Shown: positions 7,931-17,583 of the stretch, piece after piece | Layout: every line of letters begins with the position of its first letter | Numbering within the stretch: the first letter of the stretch is position 1 | Assembly: GCA_958407995.1 (NCBI GenBank) | Contig: CATYJU010000007.1 | Coordinates: 3,037 to 67,036 of the forward strand | Direction of reading: 5' to 3' | DNA: 64,000 bases | DNA from: an uncultured Collinsella sp. | Lineage (GTDB): Bacteria > Actinomycetota > Coriobacteriia > Coriobacteriales > Coriobacteriaceae | Position numbers and translations under genes: made by a program | The notes under the pieces: model-generated | What the model saw: only the letters and a program-made list of their open reading frames with translations | Told to the model about the DNA's origin: nothing | The model's database searches: none

Positions 7931-9136
7931 CTATTTGACCTCGATGAGCTCGTACTTGCTCGTGCCCAGGCCGATCTTCTCGGCATGCGCGATGCACGCG
8001 CGCCAGTCGGTGTCGGGATGCGTGATGCAGAAGGGATCCTTGGCCTGCTCGCCCTCCAGATGCTCGTGGTTGTGCTCCATCTTGGCCGCGCTGTCGGTAA
8101 GCTCGGTGTTGGGCAGCGGCTCGGATGCCAGGACGGCATCGGCACAGGCCTGGTCGATGGCGACCGGGTCGAAGCTCGCGAACATGCCGATATCGTTGAC
8201 GATAGGCGTGTCGTTTTCGGGATGGCAGTCGCAGTTGGGGCTGATATCCATGGCAAGCGAGATGTGGAAGCTCGGGCGGCCGTCGACGACGGCTTTGGTG
8301 TACTCGGCGATCTTGTAGTTGAGTACGTCGGCCGCGGCATCATAGTCGGGCTTGATGCAGTCCTGGTTGCACGCCGCAATGCAGCGTCCGCAGCCCACGC
8401 AGCGATCATGGTCGATGGCGGCCACGTGCACCGTGCGAGTAGCGCCGCTGGCAAGCTCGCGCTCGCGGGTGTCGTCAAACGAGATAGCGTTGTGCGCGCA
8501 GATCCTCTCGCAGGCACGGCAGCCAATGCAGTGCTCGGTCGCGACGTTCGGTTTGCCGGCGGCATGCTGCTCCATCTTGCCGGCACGGCTGCCGCCTCCC
8601 ATGCCCAGGTTCTTCATGGCACCGCCAAAGCCGGCCTGCTCATGACCCTTAAAGTGGGTGAGGCTGATCACAATGTCGGCGTCCATGAGTGCCTGACCGA
8701 TCTTGGCCTCGCGCACGTACTCGCCGCCCTCGACCGGGACGAGCGCCTCGTCGGTGCCCTTGAGGCCGTCGGCGATGATGATCTGGCAACCCGTGGCATA
8801 CGGGGTAAAGCCGTTCTGGTAGGCGGTGTCGATGTGCTCGAGCGCGTTTTTGCGGCTACCGACGTAGAGCGTATTGCAGTCGGTGAGGAAGGGCTTGCCG
8901 CCCAGCTCCTTCACGACATCCGCGACGGCGCGGGCGTAGTTGGGGCGCAAAAAGCTCAGGTTACCCAACTCGCCAAAGTGAATCTTGATGGCGACGAACT
9001 TGTTCTCAAAGTCGATCTGCTCGATACCGGCGTGACGGATGAGGCGCTTGAGCTTGTCGAGCTGGCTCTCGCGAGCATGCGTGCGCAGGTTGGTAAAGTA
9101 CACCTTAGCGGGTGCTGCGGGTGCAGTTGCGGTCAT
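7931..9136 (-). CDS. DUF362 domain protein with two [4Fe-4S] ferredoxin motifs
   Basis: 401 aa. The N-terminal ~195 residues and the C-terminal part belong to the DUF362 fold (FVAIKIHFGELGN, LTHFKGHEQAGFGGAMKNLGMG). A bacterial-ferredoxin insert around 200-260 carries two four-cysteine clusters (CIGCRACERIC; CVGCGRCIAACNQDC). Such proteins are abundant in anaerobes and are presumed iron-sulfur electron carriers or maturation factors, but no reaction is established. GAGGGGATAGATCT precedes the ATG. It stands alone between the esterase terminator and a repeat. Confidence 0.85.
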   Translation of the reverse strand: MTATAPAAPAKVYFTNLRTHARESQLDKLKRLIRHAGIEQIDFENKFVAIKIHFGELGNLSFLRPNYARAVADVVKELGGKPFLTDCNTLYVGSRKNALEHIDTAYQNGFTPYATGCQIIIADGLKGTDEALVPVEGGEYVREAKIGQALMDADIVISLTHFKGHEQAGFGGAMKNLGMGGGSRAGKMEQHAAGKPNVATEHCIGCRACERICAHNAISFDDTRERELASGATRTVHVAAIDHDRCVGCGRCIAACNQDCIKPDYDAAADVLNYKIAEYTKAVVDGRPSFHISLAMDISPNCDCHPENDTPIVNDIGMFASFDPVAIDQACADAVLASEPLPNTELTDSAAKMEHNHEHLEGEQAKDPFCITHPDTDWRACIAHAEKIGLGTSKYELIEVK

Positions 9137-9220
9137 AGATCTATCCCCTCGGTCTATATGGCGTTACAGACATAGAGGATGGTACCAGTTAAAGCAGAGT
9201 TAAAGTCAAGTACGGCACCT

Positions 9221-9247
9221 AGTCATTGGGGACAGACTTAAATGACT
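9221..9247. repeat. TCATTGGGGACAG repeat abutting the FtsX-gene stop codon
   Basis: AGTCATTGGGGACAGACTTA followed by AATGACT. Read on the minus strand, the permease stop codon TAG is the first part of the repeat (GAGTAGTCATTTAAG). The ends AGTCATT/AATGACT are inverted. Confidence 0.8.
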
Positions 9248-11912
9248 ACTCCTGCACCTTCAGCGCCTCGGCCAGGCTGACGCGCTTGATAGAGCGCGTG
9301 TGTAGCAGCGCCACGACCAGGTAGGTCGCAAAGCCAATGCCGACGCATGCAGCCATGGACCAAGCGGGCACGTAGATCTCGATATTGCCGTTGTAGGCGA
9401 GCAGCATCGAGCGGAAGATGGCCGTGAGCGAGCCAATAATGACCGGCAGGCTCAGCACGAGCGACGCCGCCACGCACAGCGTGATCGAGCGGATGTACAG
9501 ATGCGAGATCTCGCTATCTCGATAGCCAAAGACTTTCATATAGCTAATCGAACGGGCGCTGTGGTCGATCACCGCCTTGGTCAGCAGGTACATAAACAGC
9601 AGGAAGATAAACACCGCGAGCCCGACCATCATGCCGATCATTTTGCTCATCATGCCGATGAACTGGTCGCCCACGGCGCGCATGTCGTCGGGCGTGGTGT
9701 CGCCGGCAAAGTAGCGCGCGTCGAGGTCGAGCTTCTCGTCGCTCACATAGCCGTTAAAGTAGGCGGCATCGTTGTCGAACAGCTCGTTAAAGTCATCGAT
9801 ACTCATATAGATATTCATGTCCGACTTGGAGCCCCAGGCACAGTCCTTGCCCGCGTACTTAAGAGAATAATCCCGAGCCTCGTACTTGTCGCGAAGCTCG
9901 ACCTTCTGGCCCTCGCTCCAGCCAAACTTATCGAGCAGACCGCCGCCAAAGACGACGCGCCCGTCGCCGACGTTGAGGTCTTTCCAATAGCGCGAATGAG
10001 ATGAAATGCCGTAGACGGAAATCGTCTCCTCGCCATTACCATCGCCGCGGTCGTATTGCAGCTGGTAAACGGCATATTTCTCGGCCTGCGCGATTGCGCC
10101 CGCGCCGTTGTCGGTCGTATTGACCGGGTGGATATCGTCGTTGTCAGTGTCGATCTTAGAGGCCTTGTCGATCAGATCGATGGCCTCATCGCGGTTGCAG
10201 CCGAGGGCGTCGGCAAGATCGTCAAGGCGCGCGTAGAGCGCATCCTTCTTGTCCTGGACCTTGGCAAGCGCATCCTGCGCTGCGGTCAGGCTCTCGGCAG
10301 ACGGAGATGCGGTCGCGGCATCGGCTGCCGTCTGCGCCGCATCGGCCGCGCCGTCAAGCTCGTCATCGGCATCCTGGGCGGCAGAAAGCAGCGCGCCGTC
10401 AACCGACTGCAAGCGCTCGAGTGCCGACCACTGCTCGCGCTCCTCGGCAGTGCCCTCGAGCTCCAGCGGCGCCTTGAGTGTGTACTGATGCTCGGCGACC
10501 AGGCTCGTCTCGAGGTTGTCCGCATAGTGCGTCATCGTGGGCAGGATCGCCAGACCAAAGAGCAAAAGCAGCGACCCAAACGCGATGCCCACGAAGAGCG
10601 TGGCGAAGTTGCCCAGGTTGCGCAGGAAGACGCGCAGGCGGAAGCGGGAGACAAAGCCCATGCGCTCCGGCAGCTGCAGACCGCGCTTGGTGCCCGATTT
10701 GCCGCTCGCCTCGTGGCGAAGGAACTGCAGCGGCGTCTTGCCCATTTTGCGGAGCAGACCCACCAGCGTGATAAGGATGAGCGCGGCGGCGGGGACCACG
10801 GCGCACTTCACAAAGATCTCCCAGCTCCAGTACACCTGGAAGGGAGGCAGGCTATACGAACCGTAATAGAGGCCGCGCATGGGCTCGGTAAAGAACGCGA
10901 CGCCGAGCGCGGTGCCCAAAAGCGCCGCGAGCACGCCCACGATGGCGGGAAGCGCGAGGTAGTGCAGCACGATCTCGCGGCGGCGATAGCCGCTGGCGAG
11001 CAGCGTGCCGATGATGGCGCTCTCCTCCTCGATGGTGGCGTCGGTAAGGACCACAAAGACGAACGCCATGATCACGATGATGATGTCGAGCAGCGTCATC
11101 CACATCATAGAGTCGCCGTCCACGTCATCGCGCGCATAGCCAATGCCTTGATTGGAATCGGCGTCGATCAGATCGTCCACGCGCGCATCGACGTCGGTCA
11201 GTGCCTCAACCATATCCTGCTCCGCATCGATGCGGTCCGCGGTGGGGAGGTCGCGATCGGTAAAGGTGAAGGAGTAGGTGTAGGCGGGCGCGCCGCCGGC
11301 ATCTTCGAGCGCGGCAAAGCCGCCATCGGTGACCTCGGCCACGCCGTACGTGATGGTGTTCACCGTAAAGTCCGAATTGTTGAGAAACAGCGCCTGACTG
11401 TCGGGCTGGGTCATGATGCCGCAGATGATGTAGGTGCGCCCCTCAAGCTCAACCTTATCGCCCACGGCGAGGTCGTTGTTGGTGGCGAAGACACGGTCGA
11501 TTGCCACCTCATCGTCCGTTTTGGGCTCCTTGCCCTCACAGTAGGACGCGATATCGACCTTGGTGCGGTGCGCATAGGTGCGCAGCGTGCGCTTGGTGCC
11601 GTCGTCGCCGGCGGTCTTTTTGATGATGGCGTCGATGGAGAAATTCTTGTAGAGCGTGACGCCGCCGACATCGCCGGCCGCGTCCTCGGCAGCCTTGAGC
11701 TGGTCTTTGGTGGCCTCGAAGGAGGTGGTCACGCGGCCGTCCTCAATCGTGTACGCATCGCGCATGTCGTCGATAAGGCAACCGATGGAGTGGGCCGCGA
11801 GCAAAAAGCCCGAGGTAAGGGCGATGCTTCCGCACATAAGAAGAAAGATGCCCAGGTACTTGCCGATATTGCGGCGCAGCTCGCGCGGGAGACGTTTTGC
11901 GAGAGGTGTCAT
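9246..11912 (-). CDS. FtsX-like ABC transporter permease
   Basis: About 888 aa from the ATG at 11910-11912; an in-frame TTG 15 bases upstream would overlap the ATPase stop. There is one N-terminal membrane helix, a large extracytoplasmic MacB-like region, three helices around 275-400 (LLDIIIVIMAFVFVVLTDA onward), a fourth near 440, a second extracytoplasmic region containing an Ala/Asp-rich coiled stretch (about 520-600) and three C-terminal helices. This duplicated FtsX arrangement occurs in single-chain permeases of lipid, peptide or antimicrobial transporters. It pairs with the ATPase immediately upstream. The substrate cannot be assigned. Confidence 0.85.
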   Translation of the reverse strand: MTPLAKRLPRELRRNIGKYLGIFLLMCGSIALTSGFLLAAHSIGCLIDDMRDAYTIEDGRVTTSFEATKDQLKAAEDAAGDVGGVTLYKNFSIDAIIKKTAGDDGTKRTLRTYAHRTKVDIASYCEGKEPKTDDEVAIDRVFATNNDLAVGDKVELEGRTYIICGIMTQPDSQALFLNNSDFTVNTITYGVAEVTDGGFAALEDAGGAPAYTYSFTFTDRDLPTADRIDAEQDMVEALTDVDARVDDLIDADSNQGIGYARDDVDGDSMMWMTLLDIIIVIMAFVFVVLTDATIEEESAIIGTLLASGYRRREIVLHYLALPAIVGVLAALLGTALGVAFFTEPMRGLYYGSYSLPPFQVYWSWEIFVKCAVVPAAALILITLVGLLRKMGKTPLQFLRHEASGKSGTKRGLQLPERMGFVSRFRLRVFLRNLGNFATLFVGIAFGSLLLLFGLAILPTMTHYADNLETSLVAEHQYTLKAPLELEGTAEEREQWSALERLQSVDGALLSAAQDADDELDGAADAAQTAADAATASPSAESLTAAQDALAKVQDKKDALYARLDDLADALGCNRDEAIDLIDKASKIDTDNDDIHPVNTTDNGAGAIAQAEKYAVYQLQYDRGDGNGEETISVYGISSHSRYWKDLNVGDGRVVFGGGLLDKFGWSEGQKVELRDKYEARDYSLKYAGKDCAWGSKSDMNIYMSIDDFNELFDNDAAYFNGYVSDEKLDLDARYFAGDTTPDDMRAVGDQFIGMMSKMIGMMVGLAVFIFLLFMYLLTKAVIDHSARSISYMKVFGYRDSEISHLYIRSITLCVAASLVLSLPVIIGSLTAIFRSMLLAYNGNIEIYVPAWSMAACVGIGFATYLVVALLHTRSIKRVSLAEALKVQE

Positions 11913-11920
11913 GGCGCCGC

Positions 11921-12634
11921 CTACCAATCGAGCTCGGCGGCCGCAACGGGCGACTCGTTGAGCTCATCCTCGACGATGTGCCCGTCGCGCAGGCGCAGCA
12001 CGCGATTGGCCATGTGCGCGATGGCGGCATTGTGGGTGACAATGATGATGGTGCAGCCGTAGGTGCGGTTGACATCCTCCATGAGCTGCAGGATTTCCTT
12101 GGACGTCTTGTAGTCAAGCGCGCCGGTGGGCTCGTCGCACAGCAGCAGGCCCGGGTTTTTGACGAGCGCACGGCCGATGGCACAGCGCTGCTGCTGGCCG
12201 CCCGAGACCTGGCGCGGGAACTTGTTGCGGTGCTCGTAGAGGCCCAGCGAACGCAGCAGGTCGTCGACATTGAGCGGGTTTTTGGACAGGTGCGCCGTGA
12301 CCTCGATGTTCTCCTTGATGGTGAGATCGGGCACCAGGTTGTAGAACTGGAAGACAAAACCCAGCTCACGGCGGCGATACTCGCCCAGGTCGGTAGGCTT
12401 GAGCACCGTGAGGTCGCAGCCGTCCACCATGATGGAGCCGCCGTCGGCATCCTCCAGGCCGCCGATCAGGTTAAGAAACGTCGACTTGCCCGAACCCGAA
12501 GGCCCCAGCATGACGCAGATCTCTCCGCGGTTGATGGACGTGTCGATGCCGTCGAGCACCGTCAGGCGTGCATCTCCATCGCCGTAGTGCTTTTTGAGAT
12601 CCTTAACCTGGACGTAGGCCTCCCGCGTTGCCAT
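11921..12634 (-). CDS. ABC transporter ATP-binding protein (MacB/LolD type)
   Basis: About 237 aa from the ATG after GGGGGATATC; an ATG four codons earlier is possible. Walker A GPSGSGKS, Q-loop FQFYNLVPDLT, signature VSGGQQQR, Walker B LLLCDEPTGALD and switch His (IIVTHN) are all intact. The TGALD form and neighbouring FtsX permease place it in the MacB/LolD exporter class. Its stop is 8 bases before the permease start, so the two are one operon. Confidence 0.9.
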   Translation of the reverse strand: MATREAYVQVKDLKKHYGDGDARLTVLDGIDTSINRGEICVMLGPSGSGKSTFLNLIGGLEDADGGSIMVDGCDLTVLKPTDLGEYRRRELGFVFQFYNLVPDLTIKENIEVTAHLSKNPLNVDDLLRSLGLYEHRNKFPRQVSGGQQQRCAIGRALVKNPGLLLCDEPTGALDYKTSKEILQLMEDVNRTYGCTIIIVTHNAAIAHMANRVLRLRDGHIVEDELNESPVAAAELDW

Positions 12635-12728
12635 GATATCCCCCATTGTTAGCCTTGTACTACTTTATGAACATAATAGTAAACCTTGGCGAACTATTTT
12701 TGGGCGAGGCCTGGATTTTATTTCAGAC

Positions 12729-12899
12729 TAGTCATTGGGGACGTTCTAAAATGACTAGCTGTTGGGGACACTCTTTCGCCACCCGCCAGTTAGGGACGTT
12801 CCCTTTCTGCCGGCAGCTGAGGACAGTCCTTGGCAACCCGGCGGTTCGGCAAAGACTGTCCCCAATGACTAGTCGTTTAAGTCTGTCCCCAATGAGTAC
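12729..12899. repeat. Composite repeat block between two exporter operons
   Basis: Left end TAGTCATTGGGGACGTTCTA (12729 on), then a module TTAGGGACGTTCC...TCTGCCGGCAG (about 12784-12830) that recurs at 63252-63300, then GACTGTCCCCAATGACTA and a second AAGTCTGTCCCCAATGAG copy (12854-12895). The outer ends are inverted copies. No open frame is present; the block resembles REP/MITE-type intergenic repeats. Confidence 0.75.
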
Positions 12900-12912
12900 G
12901 ATGACTAGGTGG

Positions 12913-14118
12913 CTAGGCGCGGGATTTGGTGCGCGAGAGCGCGAGGCCTGCGGCGGCAATGGCCACGGCGAAGAGCACGGTGACGCCCAGGTCGCAGGCG
13001 ATGTCGCCCAGCACGGTGGACGTCAGGTCCGCGGCGAGCGCCTTGCCGATCGCGTCGTTCACCCAATATGTCGGCACAAAGTGCGCCACGGTCTGCACGG
13101 CCGAACCCATGAGCGACAGCGGCATCCAGGCGCCGCCCAAAAACGTCATGAGCATGCCAAGCAGGTTGCCCACACCGTTGAGCAGCTCCTCACGTGCACC
13201 CAGACTCGACAGCATAAAGCCAACGGCCAGCGGCGTCAGCGCTAGGGCAAACGTTGCCGCCAGCGCCAGGCACACGCGGCCCACGCCGACCTCGGCAACC
13301 GCGCCGGCAAAGCCCACGACGCCCATCATGCTCGACACAAACCAAATGCAGACGGTGAGCACGGCGGCGGCCGCAAACACGGCAAGCGAACGCCGGCGCT
13401 CGGAAATTGGACCGGCATCCATACGACGCACGCGCTCGGGCTCGTTCATGCCCGAAAACACCAAGCCCACCGACACGATGACCGACGAAATGATCGCGTA
13501 CGCGCCAAAGTTGAAGTACGACTCGAGCGTGGCGGCGGCAGTCGAGTCGACCTTGACCTGCTCGATCTCGACCTTGGCACGCTTCGCGGCCGCATGTTCG
13601 GCGGCCTTGGCAACGTCGCCGTTAGAAGCAGCGGGCTCAAGCGCCGCCGCAGCGCCCGCGAGCGAGATCCAGCGCGAGGCCTCGGCAGACGAAAGCGCCG
13701 CCGTCATGGTACCGGCACCGTAAGTCACATCGAGCTTGGGCAGGGACTCCCCCGCGCGGGCAGCCGCGACCAGGTCGTCCTCGAACCCCTCCGGGATAAA
13801 GAACACGCAGTCGGCGCTGCCCTTGGCGCTGTTGCTCTTGGAGAGCGCGTCCGCAAGGTCGTACGTGTCATCGCCGACGCCCGTGACCAGGTCAAACCGC
13901 GAACCTAGGTGCTTGGTGAGCGCAAGTGAAAGATCACTGCCATCGCGGTCGACCACGATCACGTTGGCGTCGTAGGGCTTGTACTCGGTGAGCTGCGACG
14001 AGTTCCAGCTCACAGATGCCGCGATGAATACGCCCATCAGCGAAATGAACACCGTATAGATGAGCAGGTAGAACGGGTGCGCCAGCGCCATGCGAAGCGC
14101 GGTCTTAAAGGTGCTCAT
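12913..14118 (-). CDS. ABC-2 type transporter permease
   Basis: About 401 aa from the ATG with AAGGAG five bases upstream. One N-terminal helix (about 20-42) is followed by an extracytoplasmic domain (to about 215) and five C-terminal helices, the YhgE/ABC-2 pattern of drug or lipid exporters. It overlaps the preceding permease gene by 14 bases, so the two permeases are translationally coupled and probably form a heterodimer. The gene ends in the composite repeat block. The substrate is unknown. Confidence 0.85.
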   Translation of the reverse strand: MSTFKTALRMALAHPFYLLIYTVFISLMGVFIAASVSWNSSQLTEYKPYDANVIVVDRDGSDLSLALTKHLGSRFDLVTGVGDDTYDLADALSKSNSAKGSADCVFFIPEGFEDDLVAAARAGESLPKLDVTYGAGTMTAALSSAEASRWISLAGAAAALEPAASNGDVAKAAEHAAAKRAKVEIEQVKVDSTAAATLESYFNFGAYAIISSVIVSVGLVFSGMNEPERVRRMDAGPISERRRSLAVFAAAAVLTVCIWFVSSMMGVVGFAGAVAEVGVGRVCLALAATFALALTPLAVGFMLSSLGAREELLNGVGNLLGMLMTFLGGAWMPLSLMGSAVQTVAHFVPTYWVNDAIGKALAADLTSTVLGDIACDLGVTVLFAVAIAAAGLALSRTKSRA

Positions 14119-15292
14119 AGCGGCTCCTTCCAAAAATCAGCGTGGCGGCGGCAACAAACACCAGCGTCATGAGGACCAGCACGCCCGCGCGAACGGCAAA
14201 AGGCCCCAAGTCTTCAAAGAAATACAGGCGGTTGAACATGTCGCAGATAAGCTTGACGGGGTTGAGCCAGCACTCGGCCGGGCAGGCGCGGGCGACGTCG
14301 TCGGCAAGCGCCATCGCTGGCTCGCCGTAGAGGCCGGCGAACAGGGCGCACGTAGTGGCAAAGCCCGTGAGGATGCCAGACTTGGACGCCTTGCCGCCCT
14401 TAACGGGAAGCGTGCCCACAAAGAGTCCCAAGCCCGTGGCGGCAAGCGCGGAAGCGGCGCCGCCCACCAAACACAGCCCCTCGCGCCCGCCAAAGTCGAC
14501 GCCCACGACCAGACGCACGTAGCCGATCGCGATCGCCATCGAGGCAAAGGAGACCAGCCACGAGCCCACAAAGATACCGGCCAGCGACGCCGTTTTGGAA
14601 AGACCGCCCACGCAGCGACGCGCGCCAAGACCCGACAGATTGGGCTGCAGGTCGATGACGCTCAAGGCGGCAAACTCGGCAGACATCATCGCGACCAGGC
14701 CAAAGAGCGCGTAATAGTAGATGACCGTGCCGTCGGGTGTGGTGCGTGTCAGGCTTACGCGGCGGGTGCCGCCCTCGAGCGACAGGGCGCGCGCAACCGC
14801 CTCGGGGTCGGCGAGCGCCGCCGGGTTGTCCTGGGCAATCTGGGACATGAGCTCGGCATTTTGTGTATACGAGCTTGCCACCGTCTCCAGGATGCTGCGA
14901 TCGGTGAGCACCGATGATGCGCGCGAGCTGTCGTAGCTCGATAGCAGTGTGAGCTTGGGCGTGCCCGCAGCGTCGACCGTATAGATACCCGCGACCTCAC
15001 CGGCCTTGAGCGCACGGTTCGCATCGGCTGCGTCGTCGAGCTCGTGGATCTCGAGCAGCTGGTCGTCGCCTTCCTTGGCAAGCGACGTCGCCACATCCTT
15101 AAAGGTCGAAGCGTCCCAGACCTTGTCCGCCACGACGGCAACCGGCACCGGGTCGACCGTGCCGTCGGAGCTCAGGTTCGCAAACATAAACATGAACATC
15201 GTGGAAAGCGCGATGGGAAAGAGGGCGCCCCAGACCCACGTGCTCGGCCGGCGCAGCAGCGTTTTGACCGTGATGATAATGGTGTTGAACAT
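14105..15292 (-). CDS. ABC-2 type transporter permease
   Basis: 395 aa. Same architecture as its downstream partner: an N-terminal helix (about 22-42), an extracytoplasmic domain with DPVPVAVVAD typical of ABC-2 permeases, then five or six helices from about 200 (YYYALFGLVAMMSAEFAAL; LNPVKLICDMFNRLYF). It starts 9 bases after the ATPase stop. Together with 12913-14118 and 15302-16240 it forms a complete ABC exporter, divergent from a two-component system. Confidence 0.85.
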   Translation of the reverse strand: MFNTIIITVKTLLRRPSTWVWGALFPIALSTMFMFMFANLSSDGTVDPVPVAVVADKVWDASTFKDVATSLAKEGDDQLLEIHELDDAADANRALKAGEVAGIYTVDAAGTPKLTLLSSYDSSRASSVLTDRSILETVASSYTQNAELMSQIAQDNPAALADPEAVARALSLEGGTRRVSLTRTTPDGTVIYYYALFGLVAMMSAEFAALSVIDLQPNLSGLGARRCVGGLSKTASLAGIFVGSWLVSFASMAIAIGYVRLVVGVDFGGREGLCLVGGAASALAATGLGLFVGTLPVKGGKASKSGILTGFATTCALFAGLYGEPAMALADDVARACPAECWLNPVKLICDMFNRLYFFEDLGPFAVRAGVLVLMTLVFVAAATLIFGRSRYEHL

Positions 15293-15301
15293 GGCTGCCC
15301 C

Positions 15302-16240
15302 CTAGTCGCGCAGCTCGCGGCCGGTGATCTCGAGGAACACGTCGTTGAGGGTCGGCGGCTCGCTCCACACGCGGCCGAGCGCCACATCGGCGGCGCGCAG
15401 CGTGTCGAGGATGTCGACCAAATTGTGCGGGCTCGCTTCGCAGGTGCAGACGAGCTCGCCGCCGGACAACTCAACCGAAAGCACGTGCTCGAGGGCGCGC
15501 AGCCGCTCGACCGTGGCGGTCTCTACGGCGCTGACCTCGACTGTCAAGCGCTCGCCCATTTGAATCATGCGTTTGAGCTCGTCATTGGTGCCCTGCGCCA
15601 GCACACGTCCGCCGTCCATGATCATGATGCGGCTGCAAATCTGCTCGACTTCCTCCATGTAATGGCTGGTATACACCACCGTGGCGCCCTCGTCGCGCAG
15701 GCGGCAGATGCCCTCCAGGATGGCGTTGCGGCTCTGCGGGTCGACCGCCACCGTGGGCTCGTCAAAGAAGATGAGCTCGGGCTTGTGCGCGATACCGCAG
15801 GCGATGTTGAGGCGACGCGCCAGGCCGCCCGAGAGCTTGCCGGGGCGAAACTTGGTAAAGTCGCCCAGCCCGACAAAGTCGATCGCCTCGTCCACCAGCG
15901 CGCGGCGGCGCTTGCGGTCGTTGACGTAAAGGCTGCAGAAATAGTCGATGTTCTCGCGCACCGTAAGCTCGTCAAACACCGCCACCTGCTGCGGCACCAC
16001 ACCGATGCGGCGCTTGAGGTCGTAGCGGGCGGGCGTCATGGGCTCGCCGAACAGCTCGATGGTGCCTTTGTCGTAGGCGAGCAGCTGCAGAATGCAGTTG
16101 ATGGACGTGGTCTTGCCCGAGCCGTTGGGGCCCAGCAGGCCAAAGATCTCGCCGGGGGCGATGCTCAGGCTAAAGTGGTCGAGCGCGATAAGGTCGTCGT
16201 AGCGCTTGACGAGGTTTTCGACGTGGACGATGTCTGTCAT
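15302..16240 (-). CDS. ABC exporter ATP-binding protein (DrrA-like)
   Basis: About 312 aa from the ATG at 16238-16240 (MTDIVHVENLVKRYDD); a longer frame exists but lacks a ribosome site. Walker A GPNGSGKTTS, signature KLSGGLARRL, Walker B LIFFDEPTVAVDP and the switch His in VYTSHYMEE are intact. The ~90-residue C-terminal extension is typical of DrrA/CcmA-like ATPases serving ABC-2 permeases. It is first in the three-gene exporter operon. Confidence 0.9.
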   Translation of the reverse strand: MTDIVHVENLVKRYDDLIALDHFSLSIAPGEIFGLLGPNGSGKTTSINCILQLLAYDKGTIELFGEPMTPARYDLKRRIGVVPQQVAVFDELTVRENIDYFCSLYVNDRKRRRALVDEAIDFVGLGDFTKFRPGKLSGGLARRLNIACGIAHKPELIFFDEPTVAVDPQSRNAILEGICRLRDEGATVVYTSHYMEEVEQICSRIMIMDGGRVLAQGTNDELKRMIQMGERLTVEVSAVETATVERLRALEHVLSVELSGGELVCTCEASPHNLVDILDTLRAADVALGRVWSEPPTLNDVFLEITGRELRD

Positions 16241-16425
16241 GAGGCGGCCCTTCTGTTGATTGCGGCCCGGTACGATTGCATCATCGCAGGAGCGAGCGGC
16301 GCGCACCAGTGAGCTTTGTCACGAGTGCGGAGCTTGGCCGTGCGGCCTGCCGACGTCCCCGCTTTGCCGCGTGGGAGGAATGTCACGGTTGCGCAGGCGG
16401 TCCCTCCACCACGCGCGGCTTCGCG

Positions 16426-16431
16426 TACAAT
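16426..16431 (+). promoter_or_regulatory. -10 box for a probable leaderless transcript
   Basis: TACAAT ends six bases before the ATG of the sensor kinase and no Shine-Dalgarno sequence is present, so transcription would begin at or next to the start codon. No clear -35 box is seen. Confidence 0.45.
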
Positions 16432-16437
16432 ACCCGT

Positions 16438-17583
16438 ATGAACAGGCTTTTCGACAAATCGATCGTGCTGGCGTGCTGTATTGCGGCCGCCATGGGTCTT
16501 GCTGTGGACGCTCGCCTGGTCGTGGCGTTTTGCCTTGGCGTTATTGCCACCTCGCTGGCCGAGGTCGTACAGGGAAACCGCGCCCGCCGTGTGAGCGAGG
16601 CCGCGAGCTACGCCTGCATCATCGCGGCTGTCTTCGTGCCGCCGTTTGTGCCGTTTGCGCCTCTCGCTCTCTATGACATCGCGCGACGCGTTCGCCGTGA
16701 ACGAATCTGGCCCGCGCTGGCGATTGGCGCCGTGTTTGTCTGCGCGCTTGTCGCGGACCTTCGTGGTGGCGTGCTCACCACCCGAACGCTGCTGTTAACC
16801 GCCATCCTTTCGGTTGCTGCCACCTTGCTATCGCTACGTACCGCCCAGCTGGAGCGCGAGCAACAGCGCATGCGCCGTACCCGCGACGAGCTGCAAGAAC
16901 GCGCCCTGGCACTCGAGGCACGCAACCGCGACCTCGCCGACCGCCAGGACTACGAAGTCGAGCTCGCGACGCTCGCCGAACGCGCCCGCATCGCGCGCGA
17001 GATCCACGATAACGTCGGGCACCAGCTCACGCGCGCCTCACTGCAGGCCGAAGCCCTGCGCGTGGTTCACGCCGACGAGCCCGGCGTCGCCGCCGATTTC
17101 GCCGACGTCAAACGCACGGTTGACGAGGCGCTCCAGCTTGTGCGCACCAGCGTCCACGCGCTCAACGACAACGCCGTCGACCTTTCCGTGCAGCTCGAAC
17201 GCATTGTTGAAGGCGCGCGTTCGGACAGCGGCCCGCAGATTGAGCTTGAATTTTTGGCCGAGCATGCGCCCGCAAACGTCGCCAACTGCTTTGCGGCGGT
17301 CCTGCGCGAGGCGCTCTCCAATACCATGCGCCACGCATGCGCCCAGACCGTCACTGTACGATGCATGGAGCATCCGTCGTTTTACCAGCTCATCGTTACC
17401 GACGATGGCGCGGGCGGGGTCCAAGCAAGCGGCCGCGGCGCTGCGGAGGGCATGGGGCTCGCCTCCATGCGCGAGCGCATCGAGGCGCTTGGCGGCACCT
17501 TCACCGCCGGCCCGCGTGCCAGCGCCGGCGGCTGGCGCGTGTTTGCCACCGTTCCCAAACAGCAAGGAGATGAGGACCGATGA
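16438..17583 (+). CDS. NarL-family sensor histidine kinase
   Basis: 381 aa. Four or five N-terminal hydrophobic helices (about 8-135) without an extracytoplasmic domain, then a coiled segment (135-175), a HisKA_3 dimerisation domain with phospho-acceptor H190 in REIHDNVGHQL, and a HATPase_c domain (EALSNTMRHA; DDGAGG; GMGLASMRERIEALGG). This is the DesK/LiaS-like architecture that senses membrane or envelope stress. The next gene overlaps by four bases (ATGA). It diverges from an ABC exporter operon, a layout common for cell-envelope stress exporters. Confidence 0.88.
   Translation: MNRLFDKSIVLACCIAAAMGLAVDARLVVAFCLGVIATSLAEVVQGNRARRVSEAASYACIIAAVFVPPFVPFAPLALYDIARRVRRERIWPALAIGAVFVCALVADLRGGVLTTRTLLLTAILSVAATLLSLRTAQLEREQQRMRRTRDELQERALALEARNRDLADRQDYEVELATLAERARIAREIHDNVGHQLTRASLQAEALRVVHADEPGVAADFADVKRTVDEALQLVRTSVHALNDNAVDLSVQLERIVEGARSDSGPQIELEFLAEHAPANVANCFAAVLREALSNTMRHACAQTVTVRCMEHPSFYQLIVTDDGAGGVQASGRGAAEGMGLASMRERIEALGGTFTAGPRASAGGWRVFATVPKQQGDEDR

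Noticed and set aside
10056..12062. Long open frame (over 600 codons) opposite the FtsX permease
   Set aside because: His/Arg/Gly-rich antisense shadow of a GC-rich gene with recognised domains on the minus strand; similar long antisense frames at 3334-5967 and 25769-28102 were discarded for the same reason.
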